Shown here: positions 23,755-35,446 of the stretch, piece after piece
Layout of the letters: each line of letters opens with the position of its first letter
Numbering within the stretch: the stretch's first letter is position 1
DNA from: Dryocola sp051297175
GTDB lineage: Bacteria; Pseudomonadota; Gammaproteobacteria; Enterobacterales; Enterobacteriaceae
Direction of reading: 5' to 3'
Assembly: GCF_051297175.1 (NCBI RefSeq)
Contig: NZ_JBINNY010000001.1
Coordinates: 682,001-746,000, forward strand
DNA: 64,000 nucleotides
Notes under the pieces: generated by a model
Told to the model about the DNA's origin: nothing
Databases searched by the model: none
The model's input: the letters and a program-made list of their open reading frames with translations, nothing else
Translations under genes and position numbers: made by a program

Positions 23755-25152
23755 TTAGGCGTGGTTAAAGCCGCCGGCTTCCGCTGCGGTCAGCGGCTGG
23801 GTGACGGGATTCTTCTCAAGCGCCTCGAGCGTGCGTTTCAGGTCGGCAATAAGCAGCTCGGCCAGATCGTTGCTCATGCCGTGGCGCACCAGAATGCGCT
23901 GCACCACCAGATCTTCGCGATGGGTCGGCATGGAATAGGCGGGCACCTGCCAGCCGCGGCTGCGCAGCCGGTCGGCCAGGTCGTACAGGGTGTAGCCGTC
24001 GTGCTGGCGGTCGGCCTTTAATGTCCAGGTTAGCGCCGGGATGCCGTTGTGGCTGTTGCCGTCGAAGATGATGTCAAACGGACCGATCGCCGCAATCTCT
24101 TTTGCCAGATACTGTGCGGTGGCGTAGCAGGCGTCGTGGATCTTGCGGTAGCCTTCATGGCCGAGGCGCAGGAAGTTGTAATACTGGGCAACGATTTGCC
24201 CGCCGGGGCGCGAGAAGTTCAGCGCAAAGGTCGGCATATTCCCGCCGAGATAATTAACGTTGAAGATAAGATCTTCCGGCAGATCCTCTTTCTCACGCCA
24301 TACCACCCAGCCCGCGCCCAGCGGCGCAAGCCCGAACTTATGGCCGGAGGCATTGATCGATTTCACGCGCGGCAGGCGAAAATCCCACATCAGATCCGGC
24401 GCGCAGAACGGCGCGAGGAAGCCGCCGCTGGCGCCGTCGACGTGCATGGGAACGTCGAGGCCGGTGCGCTGGCACAAATCGTCAAGCGCGTCGTGGATGG
24501 CGGCGACCGGCTCGTACAGGCAGGTGAAGGTGATGCCGAGCGTAGGCACCACGCCGATGGTGTTCTCATCAACGTACTTGAGCACTTCTTCCGGGGTCAT
24601 CATCAGGCGGTCGCCTTCGAGGGGGATTTCGCGCAGCTCGACGTCAAAATAGCGGGCGAATTTGTGCCAGCAAATCTGCACCGGGCCGCAGACCAAGTTA
24701 GGCTTATCGGTAGACAGGCCCGCCTGCTCGCGGCGTTTGCGCCAGCGCCATTTCAGCGCCAGGCCGCCCAGCATCGCGGCCTCGGATGAGCCGATGGTAG
24801 AGCAGCCCAGCGTTTCGGTCGGGGTCGGGGAATGCCACAGGTCGGCGAGCATGGTCACGCAGCGCTGTTCTATTTCGGCTGTTTGCGGGTATTCATCCTT
24901 ATCAATCATGTTCTTATCGATGGACAGATCCATCAGCTGGCGGATCTCGTCGTCCACCCAGGTCTGGCAGAAGGTCGCCATATTCTGACGGGAGTTGCCG
25001 TCCAGCATCAGCTCGTCGTGGATGGCGTGAAATACGTTGCGCGGGTTGCTTTCCCGCTGCGGGAATTTTGTTTTTGGCAGCGATTTGGATAATTCAACGG
25101 ATGCGTATACATCGTCGTTTTCATTTTCAGCGGGCTGAATGAGCATAGTCAT
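23755..25152 (-). CDS. gadB: Glutamate decarboxylase GadB
   Basis: PLP enzyme of 465 residues that decarboxylates glutamate to GABA and consumes a cytoplasmic proton. It matches E. coli GadA/GadB. The PLP lysine is in SINASGHKFGLAPLG, and other signatures are SPTPTETLGCSTIGSSEA and MHVDGASGGFLAPF. The C-terminus ends GGFNHA, keeping the penultimate histidine that blocks the active site at neutral pH in E. coli GadB. AAGGA lies six bases before the ATG. It is called gadB because gadC follows; gadA and gadB proteins cannot be told apart by sequence. Confidence 0.95.
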   Translation of the reverse strand: MTMLIQPAENENDDVYASVELSKSLPKTKFPQRESNPRNVFHAIHDELMLDGNSRQNMATFCQTWVDDEIRQLMDLSIDKNMIDKDEYPQTAEIEQRCVTMLADLWHSPTPTETLGCSTIGSSEAAMLGGLALKWRWRKRREQAGLSTDKPNLVCGPVQICWHKFARYFDVELREIPLEGDRLMMTPEEVLKYVDENTIGVVPTLGITFTCLYEPVAAIHDALDDLCQRTGLDVPMHVDGASGGFLAPFCAPDLMWDFRLPRVKSINASGHKFGLAPLGAGWVVWREKEDLPEDLIFNVNYLGGNMPTFALNFSRPGGQIVAQYYNFLRLGHEGYRKIHDACYATAQYLAKEIAAIGPFDIIFDGNSHNGIPALTWTLKADRQHDGYTLYDLADRLRSRGWQVPAYSMPTHREDLVVQRILVRHGMSNDLAELLIADLKRTLEALEKNPVTQPLTAAEAGGFNHA

Positions 25153-25212
25153 AGTTAATCCTTGATTATTTATAAATTGATAACGCTAAGGGGCCGTGTG
25201 GTTTAGCTTTTA

Positions 25213-25512
25213 TTATTTGCTTAACGCCAGTTCGCCCAGTTTCGCTTTTGGATTCTGGTGGCACTCTTTAACCATTTGCGGGACGGACACGGTTTCAACC
25301 TCATGCCAGTCAACGTAGTCGCCGCCTTTAAAATCGGTGTTTTTATTCACCACCCAAAAGGCAATCGGCGTCATGGTTCTCGGGTTCATATCGATAAACT
25401 CCTGACAGGTCATATTTTGCGGCGTAGTTTCCTGTAAGGCGAAAGCGGTATTAATTGATGCGCCAACTGCAACGCTTGCGATAATCAGCGCGACGGCTTT
25501 TTTAATGTTCAT
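25213..25512 (-). CDS. hdeB: HdeB-like periplasmic acid chaperone
   Basis: Small exported protein of 99 residues. The signal peptide (MNIKKAVALIIASVAVGAS...TAFA) is followed by a mature domain with MTCQEFIDMNP, MTPIAFWVVN, FKGGDYV and KECHQNPK. These match E. coli HdeB, including the two cysteines that form its disulphide. HdeB prevents aggregation of periplasmic proteins at mildly acidic pH. It lies 16 bases after hdeD and 60 before gadB, so the acid genes may be cotranscribed. No hdeA is present beside it. Confidence 0.9.
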   Translation of the reverse strand: MNIKKAVALIIASVAVGASINTAFALQETTPQNMTCQEFIDMNPRTMTPIAFWVVNKNTDFKGGDYVDWHEVETVSVPQMVKECHQNPKAKLGELALSK

Positions 25513-25528
25513 AATATTCTCCAGTTGT

Positions 25529-26119
25529 TTAGATTGCCTGTTTAAGAGGCCGGGAAGGCTTCAGGACTTTACGTAAAGAGAGGAAGCTCATGGCGCTGAA
25601 GATCATCTCCACGCCGATAAATGCGGTAGTGAATAAATACGACTGTTCGGGGTTCATGCCGATCCACAGCCCGGCAATCAGCAGGTCGAGAATGCCGATG
25701 AAAATGTTCCAGCCGTAGCCCGGCATGCCGATGGTGCTAAAGCCGCTGAGGATGCGCGACACCCCGCCGACGATAAACAAGCAGCAAAAAAGAATCGCCA
25801 GCGAATTCATCCCGGCGATGGGGTTAACGATAAACAGCAAGCCCAGCAACAACCACGCCACGGCGAACAGCACGGCGGCAAAAATGGATTTCCAGTTTTG
25901 TTTGCGAAATACCAGCAGGCTATACAAGGTATAAAAACCGCACATCATAAACAGCATGCCGGTGAGATAGCTGAGGTACATTGCCGCAAAGAAAGGATAA
26001 ATAAGACAGCAGACGCCGCAAATAAACAGCAGAATCGCCATGACCAAGGCATGCTTTCTATAATGCAGCAATGCGCTTTCATTTAATGCCCGAAGGCCGT
26101 ATTGATTAAATATAAACAT
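25529..26119 (-). CDS. hdeD: HdeD-family acid-resistance membrane protein
   Basis: Inner-membrane protein of 196 residues with about six hydrophobic segments in three hairpins and the DUF308/HdeD pattern (IGVEMIFSAMSFLSLRK near the end). E. coli HdeD has 190 residues and contributes to acid resistance at high cell density. I start at the second ATG (26119), which has GGGG six bases upstream; the first (26134) has no ribosome-binding site. It is the first gene of hdeD-hdeB-gadB-gadC and is divergent from yfdX, with EvgA-like boxes between them. Confidence 0.85.
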   Translation of the reverse strand: MFIFNQYGLRALNESALLHYRKHALVMAILLFICGVCCLIYPFFAAMYLSYLTGMLFMMCGFYTLYSLLVFRKQNWKSIFAAVLFAVAWLLLGLLFIVNPIAGMNSLAILFCCLFIVGGVSRILSGFSTIGMPGYGWNIFIGILDLLIAGLWIGMNPEQSYLFTTAFIGVEMIFSAMSFLSLRKVLKPSRPLKQAI

Positions 26120-26231
26120 AAAATCCCCGCTCATCGCGAATCTATTATTGATGAAGAGTTAACGAGTGAGATGGTAGAGCCGCTTGGCTATTTGGGTAAA
26201 TAAGAGTGGCTGCCCGCTTTTATCATCCGCG

Positions 26232-26245
26232 TCCTACGCGTGTCA
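26232..26245 (-). promoter_or_regulatory. EvgA-like box 1, hdeD/yfdX intergenic
   Basis: TCCTACGCGTGTCA on the plus strand. Its reverse complement TGACACGCGTAGGA occurs exactly in the evgA-emrK intergenic region (31179-31192). It is an imperfect match to a TCCTACA-NN-TGTAGGA palindrome, like the EvgA box known from E. coli yfdX and emrK promoters. Confidence 0.7.
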
Positions 26246-26252
26246 GCTGGCC

Positions 26253-26265
26253 GACAGATGTAGGA
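26253..26265 (+). promoter_or_regulatory. EvgA-like box 2, upstream of yfdX
   Basis: GACAGATGTAGGA fits the GACAnnnGTAGGA pattern of the other two boxes and contains the palindromic core ACA-GA-TGT. It lies about 105 bases upstream of yfdX, inverted relative to box 1 and separated from it by 7 bases. Confidence 0.65.
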
Positions 26266-26369
26266 CTGCGCTTTCAATATTGATTCAGCGCTCTGATTCT
26301 TTTTGCCTGCTTTATTTTTTATGCTGGCGGCGTTTGGTGATGTTTACCCATTTTATGAAGGAGAAAATA

Positions 26370-26996
26370 ATGAAAAAGATTATTCTGGCGAGTTTAGTGG
26401 CAACCATGATGGCGGCGACACCGGTAATGGCAGCGCAGGCTTCTGCCCCGGCTGCGGCGACAACGGCGCAAATCCAGAAAGAAGCTGCTGACGTGATGCA
26501 GGTGGCGGTGCAGGGTGCGAACGCGATGCGCGATATTCAGTTTGCCCGGCTGGCGCTGTTCCACGGCCAGCCGGAAAGCGCTAAAAAATTAACCGACGAT
26601 GCGGCAAGCCTGCTGGCAGATGACAGCGCCGACTGGGCGAAGTTTGTGAAAACCGACGCCAAAGCGAAGATGATTGACGATAAGTACGTGATTATTAACG
26701 CGACGGTTGCGCTGTCCGAGGACTATGTTGCCACCCCCGCTAAAGAGAGTGCCATTAAATCGGCTAATGAGAAACTGGCTAAGGGCGATCAAAAGGGCGC
26801 GGTCGATACGCTTCGCCTCGCTGGCATCGGCGTCATTGAAAATCAGTATCTTATGCCGCTCAACCAGACCCGCAAGGCCGTGGCTCAGGCACAGAAAATG
26901 CTGGATTCCGGCAAATACTATGAGGCTAACCTGGTGCTGAAAGGTGCCGAAGACGGCATCGTGCTGGACAGCGAAATGCTGGTCGCGGGTAACTAA
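26370..26996 (+). CDS. yfdX: YfdX-family exported acid-response protein
   Basis: 208-residue exported protein. The signal peptide MKKIILASLVATMMAATPV ends at MAA-QA. The mature helical domain shows DVMQVAVQGANAMRDIQFARLALFHGQPESAKKL, the FVKTDAK segment and the late LVLKGAEDGIVLDSEML. It matches E. coli YfdX, the strongest EvgA target there; its biochemical role is unsettled. AAGGAG lies seven bases before the ATG at 26370. In E. coli yfdX heads an operon with the oxalate genes yfdW and yfdU; here it stands alone and is convergent to evgS. Confidence 0.92.
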   Translation: MKKIILASLVATMMAATPVMAAQASAPAAATTAQIQKEAADVMQVAVQGANAMRDIQFARLALFHGQPESAKKLTDDAASLLADDSADWAKFVKTDAKAKMIDDKYVIINATVALSEDYVATPAKESAIKSANEKLAKGDQKGAVDTLRLAGIGVIENQYLMPLNQTRKAVAQAQKMLDSGKYYEANLVLKGAEDGIVLDSEMLVAGN

Positions 26997-27045
26997 GCAC
27001 CTTCATAGTCAGTGTTTCAGGCAGTCGCACAGGGACGTGCTCTGG

Positions 27046-27071
27046 CTGGCCGGGCGCTATAGCCCGGCCAG
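27046..27071. terminator. Hairpin between convergent yfdX and evgS
   Basis: Perfect 10-bp stem CTGGCCGGGC/GCCCGGCCAG, no T-run. It lies 49 bases after yfdX and just past the evgS stop; likely a bidirectional transcript end. Confidence 0.5.
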
Positions 27072-27076
27072 ACGGA

Positions 27077-30319
<3,243 letters not shown>

Positions 30320-30323
30320 TGCC

Positions 30324-30938
30324 TTATCCTATTTTGTTTCTTTGCGCGTAGTCATAAAGTTCCATTAATGATGAGCAGTCGAGTTTTTCCATCAGGCGAC
30401 TTTTATAGGTGCTGACGGTTTTATTACTGATATTCATTTTGCTGGCGATGGTGGTGTAATCGATGCCGCTAAGAATATAGCGTAATACTTTCATTTCCTG
30501 GCTGGAGAGGCTATCGAGCTTATCCTGTTCGGTGAGCACCGCGCCGCTATAACGTTCGAGAGAGAACGGGAAATAGCTGTAGCCATTTTTGGCCGCTTCA
30601 ATGGCGGCAAGAATATTGTTCATCCCTTCTTTTTTGCTGACGAATCCATGAGCGCCGCTTTCCGCGCTGCGCTTGCCGTAGAACAGTTCATTTTTGGCTG
30701 AAATGATAATGATGATGCCCGCGAAATGCCGCTTGCGCAGCTGTTCCAGCACTTCGATACCGCTGATGCCGGGGATATCCACATCGATAATCAGCAGGTC
30801 TGGCTTGTGTGTTTCAACGGTCTGTACGGCGCGCTCTCCGCTGTCGAGTTCGCTGATGACGGTAATGCCGTTTGTATCAAGCAGGTTACGAATGGCGATG
30901 CGCGCCAGGGGGTGATCGTCAACGATTATCGCGTTCAT
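30324..30938 (-). CDS. evgA: EvgA, response regulator of acid and drug resistance
   Basis: 204-residue NarL/FixJ-type response regulator. The receiver domain carries DD at 8-9 (IIVDDHPLARIAIRNLL), the phosphoacceptor D52 (LLIIDVDIPG) and the lysine in HGFVSKKEGMNNI. The C-terminal LuxR-type helix-turn-helix is DSLSSQEMKVLRYIL...ASKMNISNKTVSTYKSRLMEK. It matches E. coli EvgA throughout. I start at 30938 (MNAIIVDDHP), not at the 19-residue-longer frame. It heads the evgAS operon, divergent from emrKY, and probably acts on the boxes at 26232, 26253 and 31180. Confidence 0.95.
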   Translation of the reverse strand: MNAIIVDDHPLARIAIRNLLDTNGITVISELDSGERAVQTVETHKPDLLIIDVDIPGISGIEVLEQLRKRHFAGIIIIISAKNELFYGKRSAESGAHGFVSKKEGMNNILAAIEAAKNGYSYFPFSLERYSGAVLTEQDKLDSLSSQEMKVLRYILSGIDYTTIASKMNISNKTVSTYKSRLMEKLDCSSLMELYDYAQRNKIG

Positions 30939-31314
30939 TGCGTAAAAGATCCCAATGTAAAAAGAAATAGCGATGCCAGCGCAGGGTGGCTGCAAGATTA
31001 TGGTTATTAAAGGACGAGCCAGAGGACATTAAAATATTAGCATAAGCCTCTCGGTAATTTCTTAAATATTTACTAAATGGATAAATGTGCCGCAGTCGAG
31101 TGTTAGCGATATGTTTATTAATTTAGGCGCTCTCTTTATTTTGTCGCAATTTTTTAACATGACGTCATTTTTAATGGATGACACGCGTAGGAATCTTCAT
31201 TCGAATATCTCAGCGGAGTCTTCTGTTAAAAACTGAATAACTATTTATTCTTTCGCCCATAAATATGGCATTGCCATTTCCCCCGGCAAGCTGGTTAAAA
31301 CCAGAGAGAAAACA
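30939..31314. other. Divergent evgA-emrK promoter region
   Basis: 376 bases without a gene, AT-rich. It contains one EvgA-like box (31180-31192) about 120 bases before emrK and 240 before evgA. Nothing else recognisable is seen. Confidence 0.6.
31180..31192 (+). promoter_or_regulatory. EvgA-like box 3, evgA/emrK intergenic
   Basis: GACACGCGTAGGA, identical as a reverse complement to box 1 in front of hdeD/yfdX. In E. coli EvgA binds this intergenic region and activates emrKY. Confidence 0.75.
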
Positions 31315-32481
31315 GTGGAAGATTTACGCGTACAACCTCATCAGAACAATCGTAGATGGATATGGGCCGCGGTGGCAGCGGCAATATTTATCCTCATCCT
31401 CGGCGTGGCCGCCTGGTGGTATTACGAGCTGCACGACCGGCAAAGCACCGACGACGCCTACGTTGCCGGGAACGTAAACCCCGTTACGTCGCAAATCAGC
31501 GGCAGCGTGGTGACCATCAACCATACCGATACCGAACGCGTCAGGCAGGGCGACGTGCTGGTGGTGCTGGATAAAACCGATGCGCGGCAGGCGTTGGAAA
31601 AGGCGCAGAGCAACCTCGCCTATACCGTCCGCCAGCTGCGCCAGCTTGCGCTACAGAACGCCCAGAATGAGGCCAACGTCCGCCAGAGCAGCATTAAGTA
31701 TCGCCAGGCCAGCGACGACTTTCACCGCCAGAACCAGCTTGCCCGCCAGGGCCTGGTGGCAAAAGAGGCGCTGGAGCATGCCCGCGATACCATGAACGGC
31801 AGCGAAGCGGCGCTGGACGCGGCGACCCAGCAGTATAAGGCCACCCAGGCGCTGCTGCTGGATACCCCGCTCGCCGAGCAGCCGCAGGTGCGTCAGGCCG
31901 CCGAAGCGCTGCGTGAAGCCTGGCTGACCCTACAGCGTACGGACATTCGCAGCCCGGTTTCAGGCTATATCGCGCAGCGCGGTGTTCAGGTCGGGCAGAC
32001 GATATCCCCCGGGCAAATGCTGATGTCGGTGGTGCCCGAAAACCAGATGTGGATAAACGCCAACTTTAAAGAAACCCAGCTCGACGCGGTGCGCATCGGC
32101 CAGCCGGTTAGCGTGGTGAGCGACCTGTACGGCAGCGATGTGGTTTATCGCGGCAAGGTGCTGGGCGTGAATATGGGAACGGGCGGGGCGTTTTCTTTGC
32201 TCCCCGCGCAAAACGCGTCGGGGAACTGGATCAAAGTCATCCAGCGCGTGCCGGTGCGTATCAGCCTCGATCCCGAAACGGTGCGGCAACATCCGCTGCG
32301 GATCGGGCTGTCGGTCACGGCGACGGTCATGCTGGATAACAATCCGCAGCAGCCCGCGGGCGCGCTGCCGACAACGGTCGTGCAGAAACCGGCTCTGCAA
32401 AGCGACGCGCTGGTGATTGATACTCAGCCAGCTGACGATCTGATAGCCGAAATCATCGCCCGCAACGGGCCGCAGCCATGA
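31315..32481 (+). CDS. emrK: EmrK-like membrane fusion protein of a tripartite multidrug exporter
   Basis: HlyD/EmrA-type adaptor of 388 residues, linking an inner-membrane pump to TolC. It has a cytoplasmic N-terminus, one membrane anchor (about 17-38), the lipoyl half-motifs (STDDAYVAGNVNPVTSQISG and DIRSPVSGYIAQRGVQVGQTI) around a long alpha-helical hairpin, and a beta-barrel part (MWINANFKETQLDAVRIGQPV). The start is GTG at 31315 with AGAGAG upstream. It matches E. coli EmrK. It overlaps emrY by four bases and is divergent from evgA, which activates it in E. coli. Confidence 0.92.
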   Translation: MEDLRVQPHQNNRRWIWAAVAAAIFILILGVAAWWYYELHDRQSTDDAYVAGNVNPVTSQISGSVVTINHTDTERVRQGDVLVVLDKTDARQALEKAQSNLAYTVRQLRQLALQNAQNEANVRQSSIKYRQASDDFHRQNQLARQGLVAKEALEHARDTMNGSEAALDAATQQYKATQALLLDTPLAEQPQVRQAAEALREAWLTLQRTDIRSPVSGYIAQRGVQVGQTISPGQMLMSVVPENQMWINANFKETQLDAVRIGQPVSVVSDLYGSDVVYRGKVLGVNMGTGGAFSLLPAQNASGNWIKVIQRVPVRISLDPETVRQHPLRIGLSVTATVMLDNNPQQPAGALPTTVVQKPALQSDALVIDTQPADDLIAEIIARNGPQP

Positions 32482-34019
32482 GCACCCGTGCGCAAAATCT
32501 TCCGCCCCTGAAGGGCGGGATGCTGATTTTCGTTACCCTGGCGCTGGCAATGGCGACGTTTATGCAGATGCTGGACTCGACCATTTCAAACGTTGCGATC
32601 CCCACGATCTCCGGCTATCTGGGGGCCTCAACGGATGAGGGCACGTGGGTCATTACGTCCTTCGGCGTCGCCAACGCCATCGCCATTCCGATTACCGGCA
32701 GGCTGGCGCTGCGGATGGGCGAGCTGCGGCTTTTTCTGCTGTCGGTGCTGCTGTTTTTTATCGCCTCCCTGTGCTGCGGGCTTTCGACCAGCCTGCCGAT
32801 GCTTATCGCCTTTCGCGTGATGCAGGGGCTGGTGGCGGGACCGCTGATCCCGCTTTCGCAGAGCCTGCTGCTGCGCAACTACCCGCCGGAAAAGCGCACC
32901 TTCGCGCTGGCGATCTGGTCGATGACCGTTATCGTCGCGCCCATTTTTGGCCCGATTCTGGGCGGCTATATCTGCGACAACTATCACTGGGGCTGGATCT
33001 TCTTTATCAACGTGCCGATGGGCATATTGGTTATCGCGCTGTGCGGAAGTTTGCTCAAGGGAAGGGAAACGCCGACGCAGCGCGTAACGCTTAATCCGCT
33101 GGGCCTGAGCCTGCTGGTGCTGGGCGTGGGATCGCTGCAAATCATGCTCGATAAGGGCAAAGATCTCGACTGGTTCAATTCCACGACCATTATTGTGCTG
33201 GCGGTAATCGCGGCGGTCGCGCTGGTGGTGCTGGTGATCCACGAGTGCACGAACGACAACCCTATCATCGATTTCAGCCTGTTCAGATCGCGCAACTTTA
33301 GCATCGGCATTCTGTGCATCGTTTCCGCCTATCTGATCTATTCCGGGGCGATCGTGCTGATGCCGCAGCTGCTGCAGGAGGTGTTGGGCTATAACTCGAT
33401 TTGGGCGGGGATTGCCTATGCGCCGATTGGCCTGATGCCGTTAATTATTGCGCCGCTTATCGGCCGCTACGGCAATAAGCTGGATATGCGGATGCTGGTG
33501 ACCTTTAGCTTTATGGTCTATTTCCTTTGCTACTACTGGCGCTCGGTGACCTTCACGGTGAGCATGGACTTTAGCGACGTCGTTCTCCCTCAGCTGATAC
33601 AGGGATTTGCGGTGGCGTGCTTCTTCCTGCCTCTCACCACGATTTCGCTCGCCGGGCTTTCCGCCGACAGGTTCGCCAGCGCGACCAGCCTGAGCAATTT
33701 CTTCCGCACGCTGTCTGGCTCGATTGGCACCTCGCTGACCATGACGCTGTGGAGCCGCCGCGCCTCGCTGCACCACAGCCAGCTTGCCGAGCAGATTAAC
33801 AATGCGAATCCGAATTACGACCGCTATCTGACCGGCTTTAGCGAGCACGGCTTTAGCCTGTCGCAGACGCTGGATTACATAAACCAGCAGATCACCCAGC
33901 AGGCTCTGCTGATTTCGGCCAACGAAATCTTCTCGCTTTCGGCATTTGTGTTTCTCTTTTTAACCGCGCTGGTGTGGTTTGCAAAACCGCCGTTCAATAC
34001 CGTTCAGGCAGCGGGGTAA
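32478..34019 (+). CDS. emrY: EmrY-like MFS multidrug efflux pump
   Basis: Inner-membrane DHA2-family major facilitator of 513 residues with 14 predicted membrane helices. Motifs are LDSTISNVAIPTISG in helix 1 (motif D1), the MFS A-like loop ITGRLALRMGELRLFL, RVMQGLVAGPLIPLSQSLLL and GPILGGYICDNYHWGWIFFINVPMG. It works with EmrK and TolC to expel drugs; in E. coli EmrKY also affects stress and deoxycholate tolerance. The ATGA overlap with emrK indicates coupled translation. Confidence 0.92.
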   Translation: MSTRAQNLPPLKGGMLIFVTLALAMATFMQMLDSTISNVAIPTISGYLGASTDEGTWVITSFGVANAIAIPITGRLALRMGELRLFLLSVLLFFIASLCCGLSTSLPMLIAFRVMQGLVAGPLIPLSQSLLLRNYPPEKRTFALAIWSMTVIVAPIFGPILGGYICDNYHWGWIFFINVPMGILVIALCGSLLKGRETPTQRVTLNPLGLSLLVLGVGSLQIMLDKGKDLDWFNSTTIIVLAVIAAVALVVLVIHECTNDNPIIDFSLFRSRNFSIGILCIVSAYLIYSGAIVLMPQLLQEVLGYNSIWAGIAYAPIGLMPLIIAPLIGRYGNKLDMRMLVTFSFMVYFLCYYWRSVTFTVSMDFSDVVLPQLIQGFAVACFFLPLTTISLAGLSADRFASATSLSNFFRTLSGSIGTSLTMTLWSRRASLHHSQLAEQINNANPNYDRYLTGFSEHGFSLSQTLDYINQQITQQALLISANEIFSLSAFVFLFLTALVWFAKPPFNTVQAAG

Positions 34020-34035
34020 GCCGATTTTTGCCCAT

Positions 34036-34063
34036 AAAAAAGCCACTTCCGTGAAGTGGCTTT
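34036..34063. terminator. Bidirectional terminator between emrY and the AHCY-like gene
   Basis: AAAAAAGCCACTTC/GAAGTGGCTTT: a 10-bp stem with A-run on one side and T-run on the other. It serves both convergent genes. Confidence 0.85.
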
Positions 34064-34083
34064 GTCGATGATATCAAGCTTAT

Positions 34084-35196
34084 TTACAGCGCCTGTTCCC
34101 AGACGGATTTTGGCAGCAGGTAGACCGCTTTTTCGGCATTCTGACCTTCAGTGACGATGTGTTTTATCCCGCTTGCCATTACCGCAAGCGTCACGTCAAA
34201 GGCGTTCAGGCTGTCGCCGAAGCCTGCGGTCAGGTTCAGCATTGAGCCGTTGGCCATCAGGTAGAGCGTTTTGCCGTTGAGCCGATAGGCGTTGATAAAG
34301 GGCATCACCTCTTCCGTCGGGAACTGCTGGAGGTAGCCGCAGTCGATCTCTTCCGCCACGTGGCCGACGTTCAGCACGAAAACGCCGTCTTTTGCTTTAT
34401 CCAGCACGGCGGCGCTGACGACCTTCTTCGCGCCGGTAGCGGTGGCGACAACGTCTGCGCTGGCAATCGCCTCGTGAATATCAACCACGTGCCAGCCGTC
34501 GTACGCGGCCTGCAGGCGACGCGCCGGGTCCAGCTCCGCAACCATCACCTGCCCGCCGTAGGCTTTTGCCGCGGCGGCAACGCCCTGGCCTACAAGGCCG
34601 TAGCCAATCACCAGCACTTTCTTTTCGTGCAGCGTCAGGTGTGTGGTCTGGAAGAAGGTTTGCCAGGCGGTCAGCCCGACCATATGACGGTTGTGCAGAC
34701 CTTCTTTTACCGGCAGATCGTCCCAGTTGAAAATAGGGTAGCCGGGACGCAGATCCGCAAGGCGATTAACGCCGGAACCCGTTGCCTCAAGGCAGGCCAC
34801 AACGTCGCCAAACTCGCCGCGCTGGTGCAGTAGGGTGGTGATGTCCGCGCCCATTTCGCAAAGGTGCGTCGGGCGCCAGGCGATGGCTTTTTCCCATGAG
34901 TTGCGCCAGTCCGCGTCGCTCATATTACGCCACGCGCAGGCTTCGGCTCCCGCCGCGACCAGGTACGCCACGACGTCGTCCTGCACGGTTGTCGGGTTGC
35001 AGGTGGTCAAAAAGATGCTGGCGTTCTTTTTCAGCAGGCCTTCCACCAGCGGAATCATTTTGAGATCGAGATGCATGTTGCAGGCCAGACGCACGTGGCT
35101 TAAATCTGGAAGCGCCTGAACCTGCTTAAGCGTGCGAACCATATGGCGGCAGGACCAGGCAATCTCTTTGTTAAACATCTCGTTATCGGCGTTCAC
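34084..35196 (-). CDS. Divergent adenosylhomocysteinase-family protein
   Basis: 370-residue cytoplasmic NAD-dependent protein of the S-adenosylhomocysteine hydrolase (SAHH) fold. Conserved residues against human SAHH numbering are H55 (H42 here, CNMHLD), D131 (D118, GADITT), E156 (E137, LEATGSG), K186 (K164), N191 (N169), H301 (NVGH) and the NAD loop GYGLVGQG. Changed are D190 to His168, C195 to Val173 and the H353 segment (GHPS to GDSL). The C-terminal Lys/Tyr tail that closes over NAD of the neighbouring subunit is absent. It is therefore unlikely to be a standard SAHH, and the exact reaction is unknown. The start is GTG with AAGGAAAG upstream. Confidence 0.75.
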   Translation of the reverse strand: MNADNEMFNKEIAWSCRHMVRTLKQVQALPDLSHVRLACNMHLDLKMIPLVEGLLKKNASIFLTTCNPTTVQDDVVAYLVAAGAEACAWRNMSDADWRNSWEKAIAWRPTHLCEMGADITTLLHQRGEFGDVVACLEATGSGVNRLADLRPGYPIFNWDDLPVKEGLHNRHMVGLTAWQTFFQTTHLTLHEKKVLVIGYGLVGQGVAAAAKAYGGQVMVAELDPARRLQAAYDGWHVVDIHEAIASADVVATATGAKKVVSAAVLDKAKDGVFVLNVGHVAEEIDCGYLQQFPTEEVMPFINAYRLNGKTLYLMANGSMLNLTAGFGDSLNAFDVTLAVMASGIKHIVTEGQNAEKAVYLLPKSVWEQAL

Positions 35197-35446
35197 AGGC
35201 TTTCCTTATTGATTGTTTTTTATGGTTTTTAAGCGCAAGGGCAACATTTTTTCGTGTTCGAGGATAACAAAATGGGCGGGGGTTGTTAACTCGCGATGGC
35301 GGCGGCGTTTATTGTGAATGTCGATCACACTTTCCGAAAAAATTTGCGTCAAAAAACCAAATCAGGGCGTATCCCGGCATGATGAATCTAATTTCAATCA
35401 GCAATATCGGCCGCAGACCGGCGGCCTCTCATTGAGGGAAAGAGAT

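Noticed and set aside
34084..35196. Annotating the gene as ahcY
   Set aside because: Three catalytic or substrate residues and the C-terminal tail of true adenosylhomocysteinases are missing.
35313..35329. CRP-like TGTGA...TCACA in front of bglA
   Set aside because: The half-sites are seven bases apart, not six, so the symmetry of a CRP site is broken.
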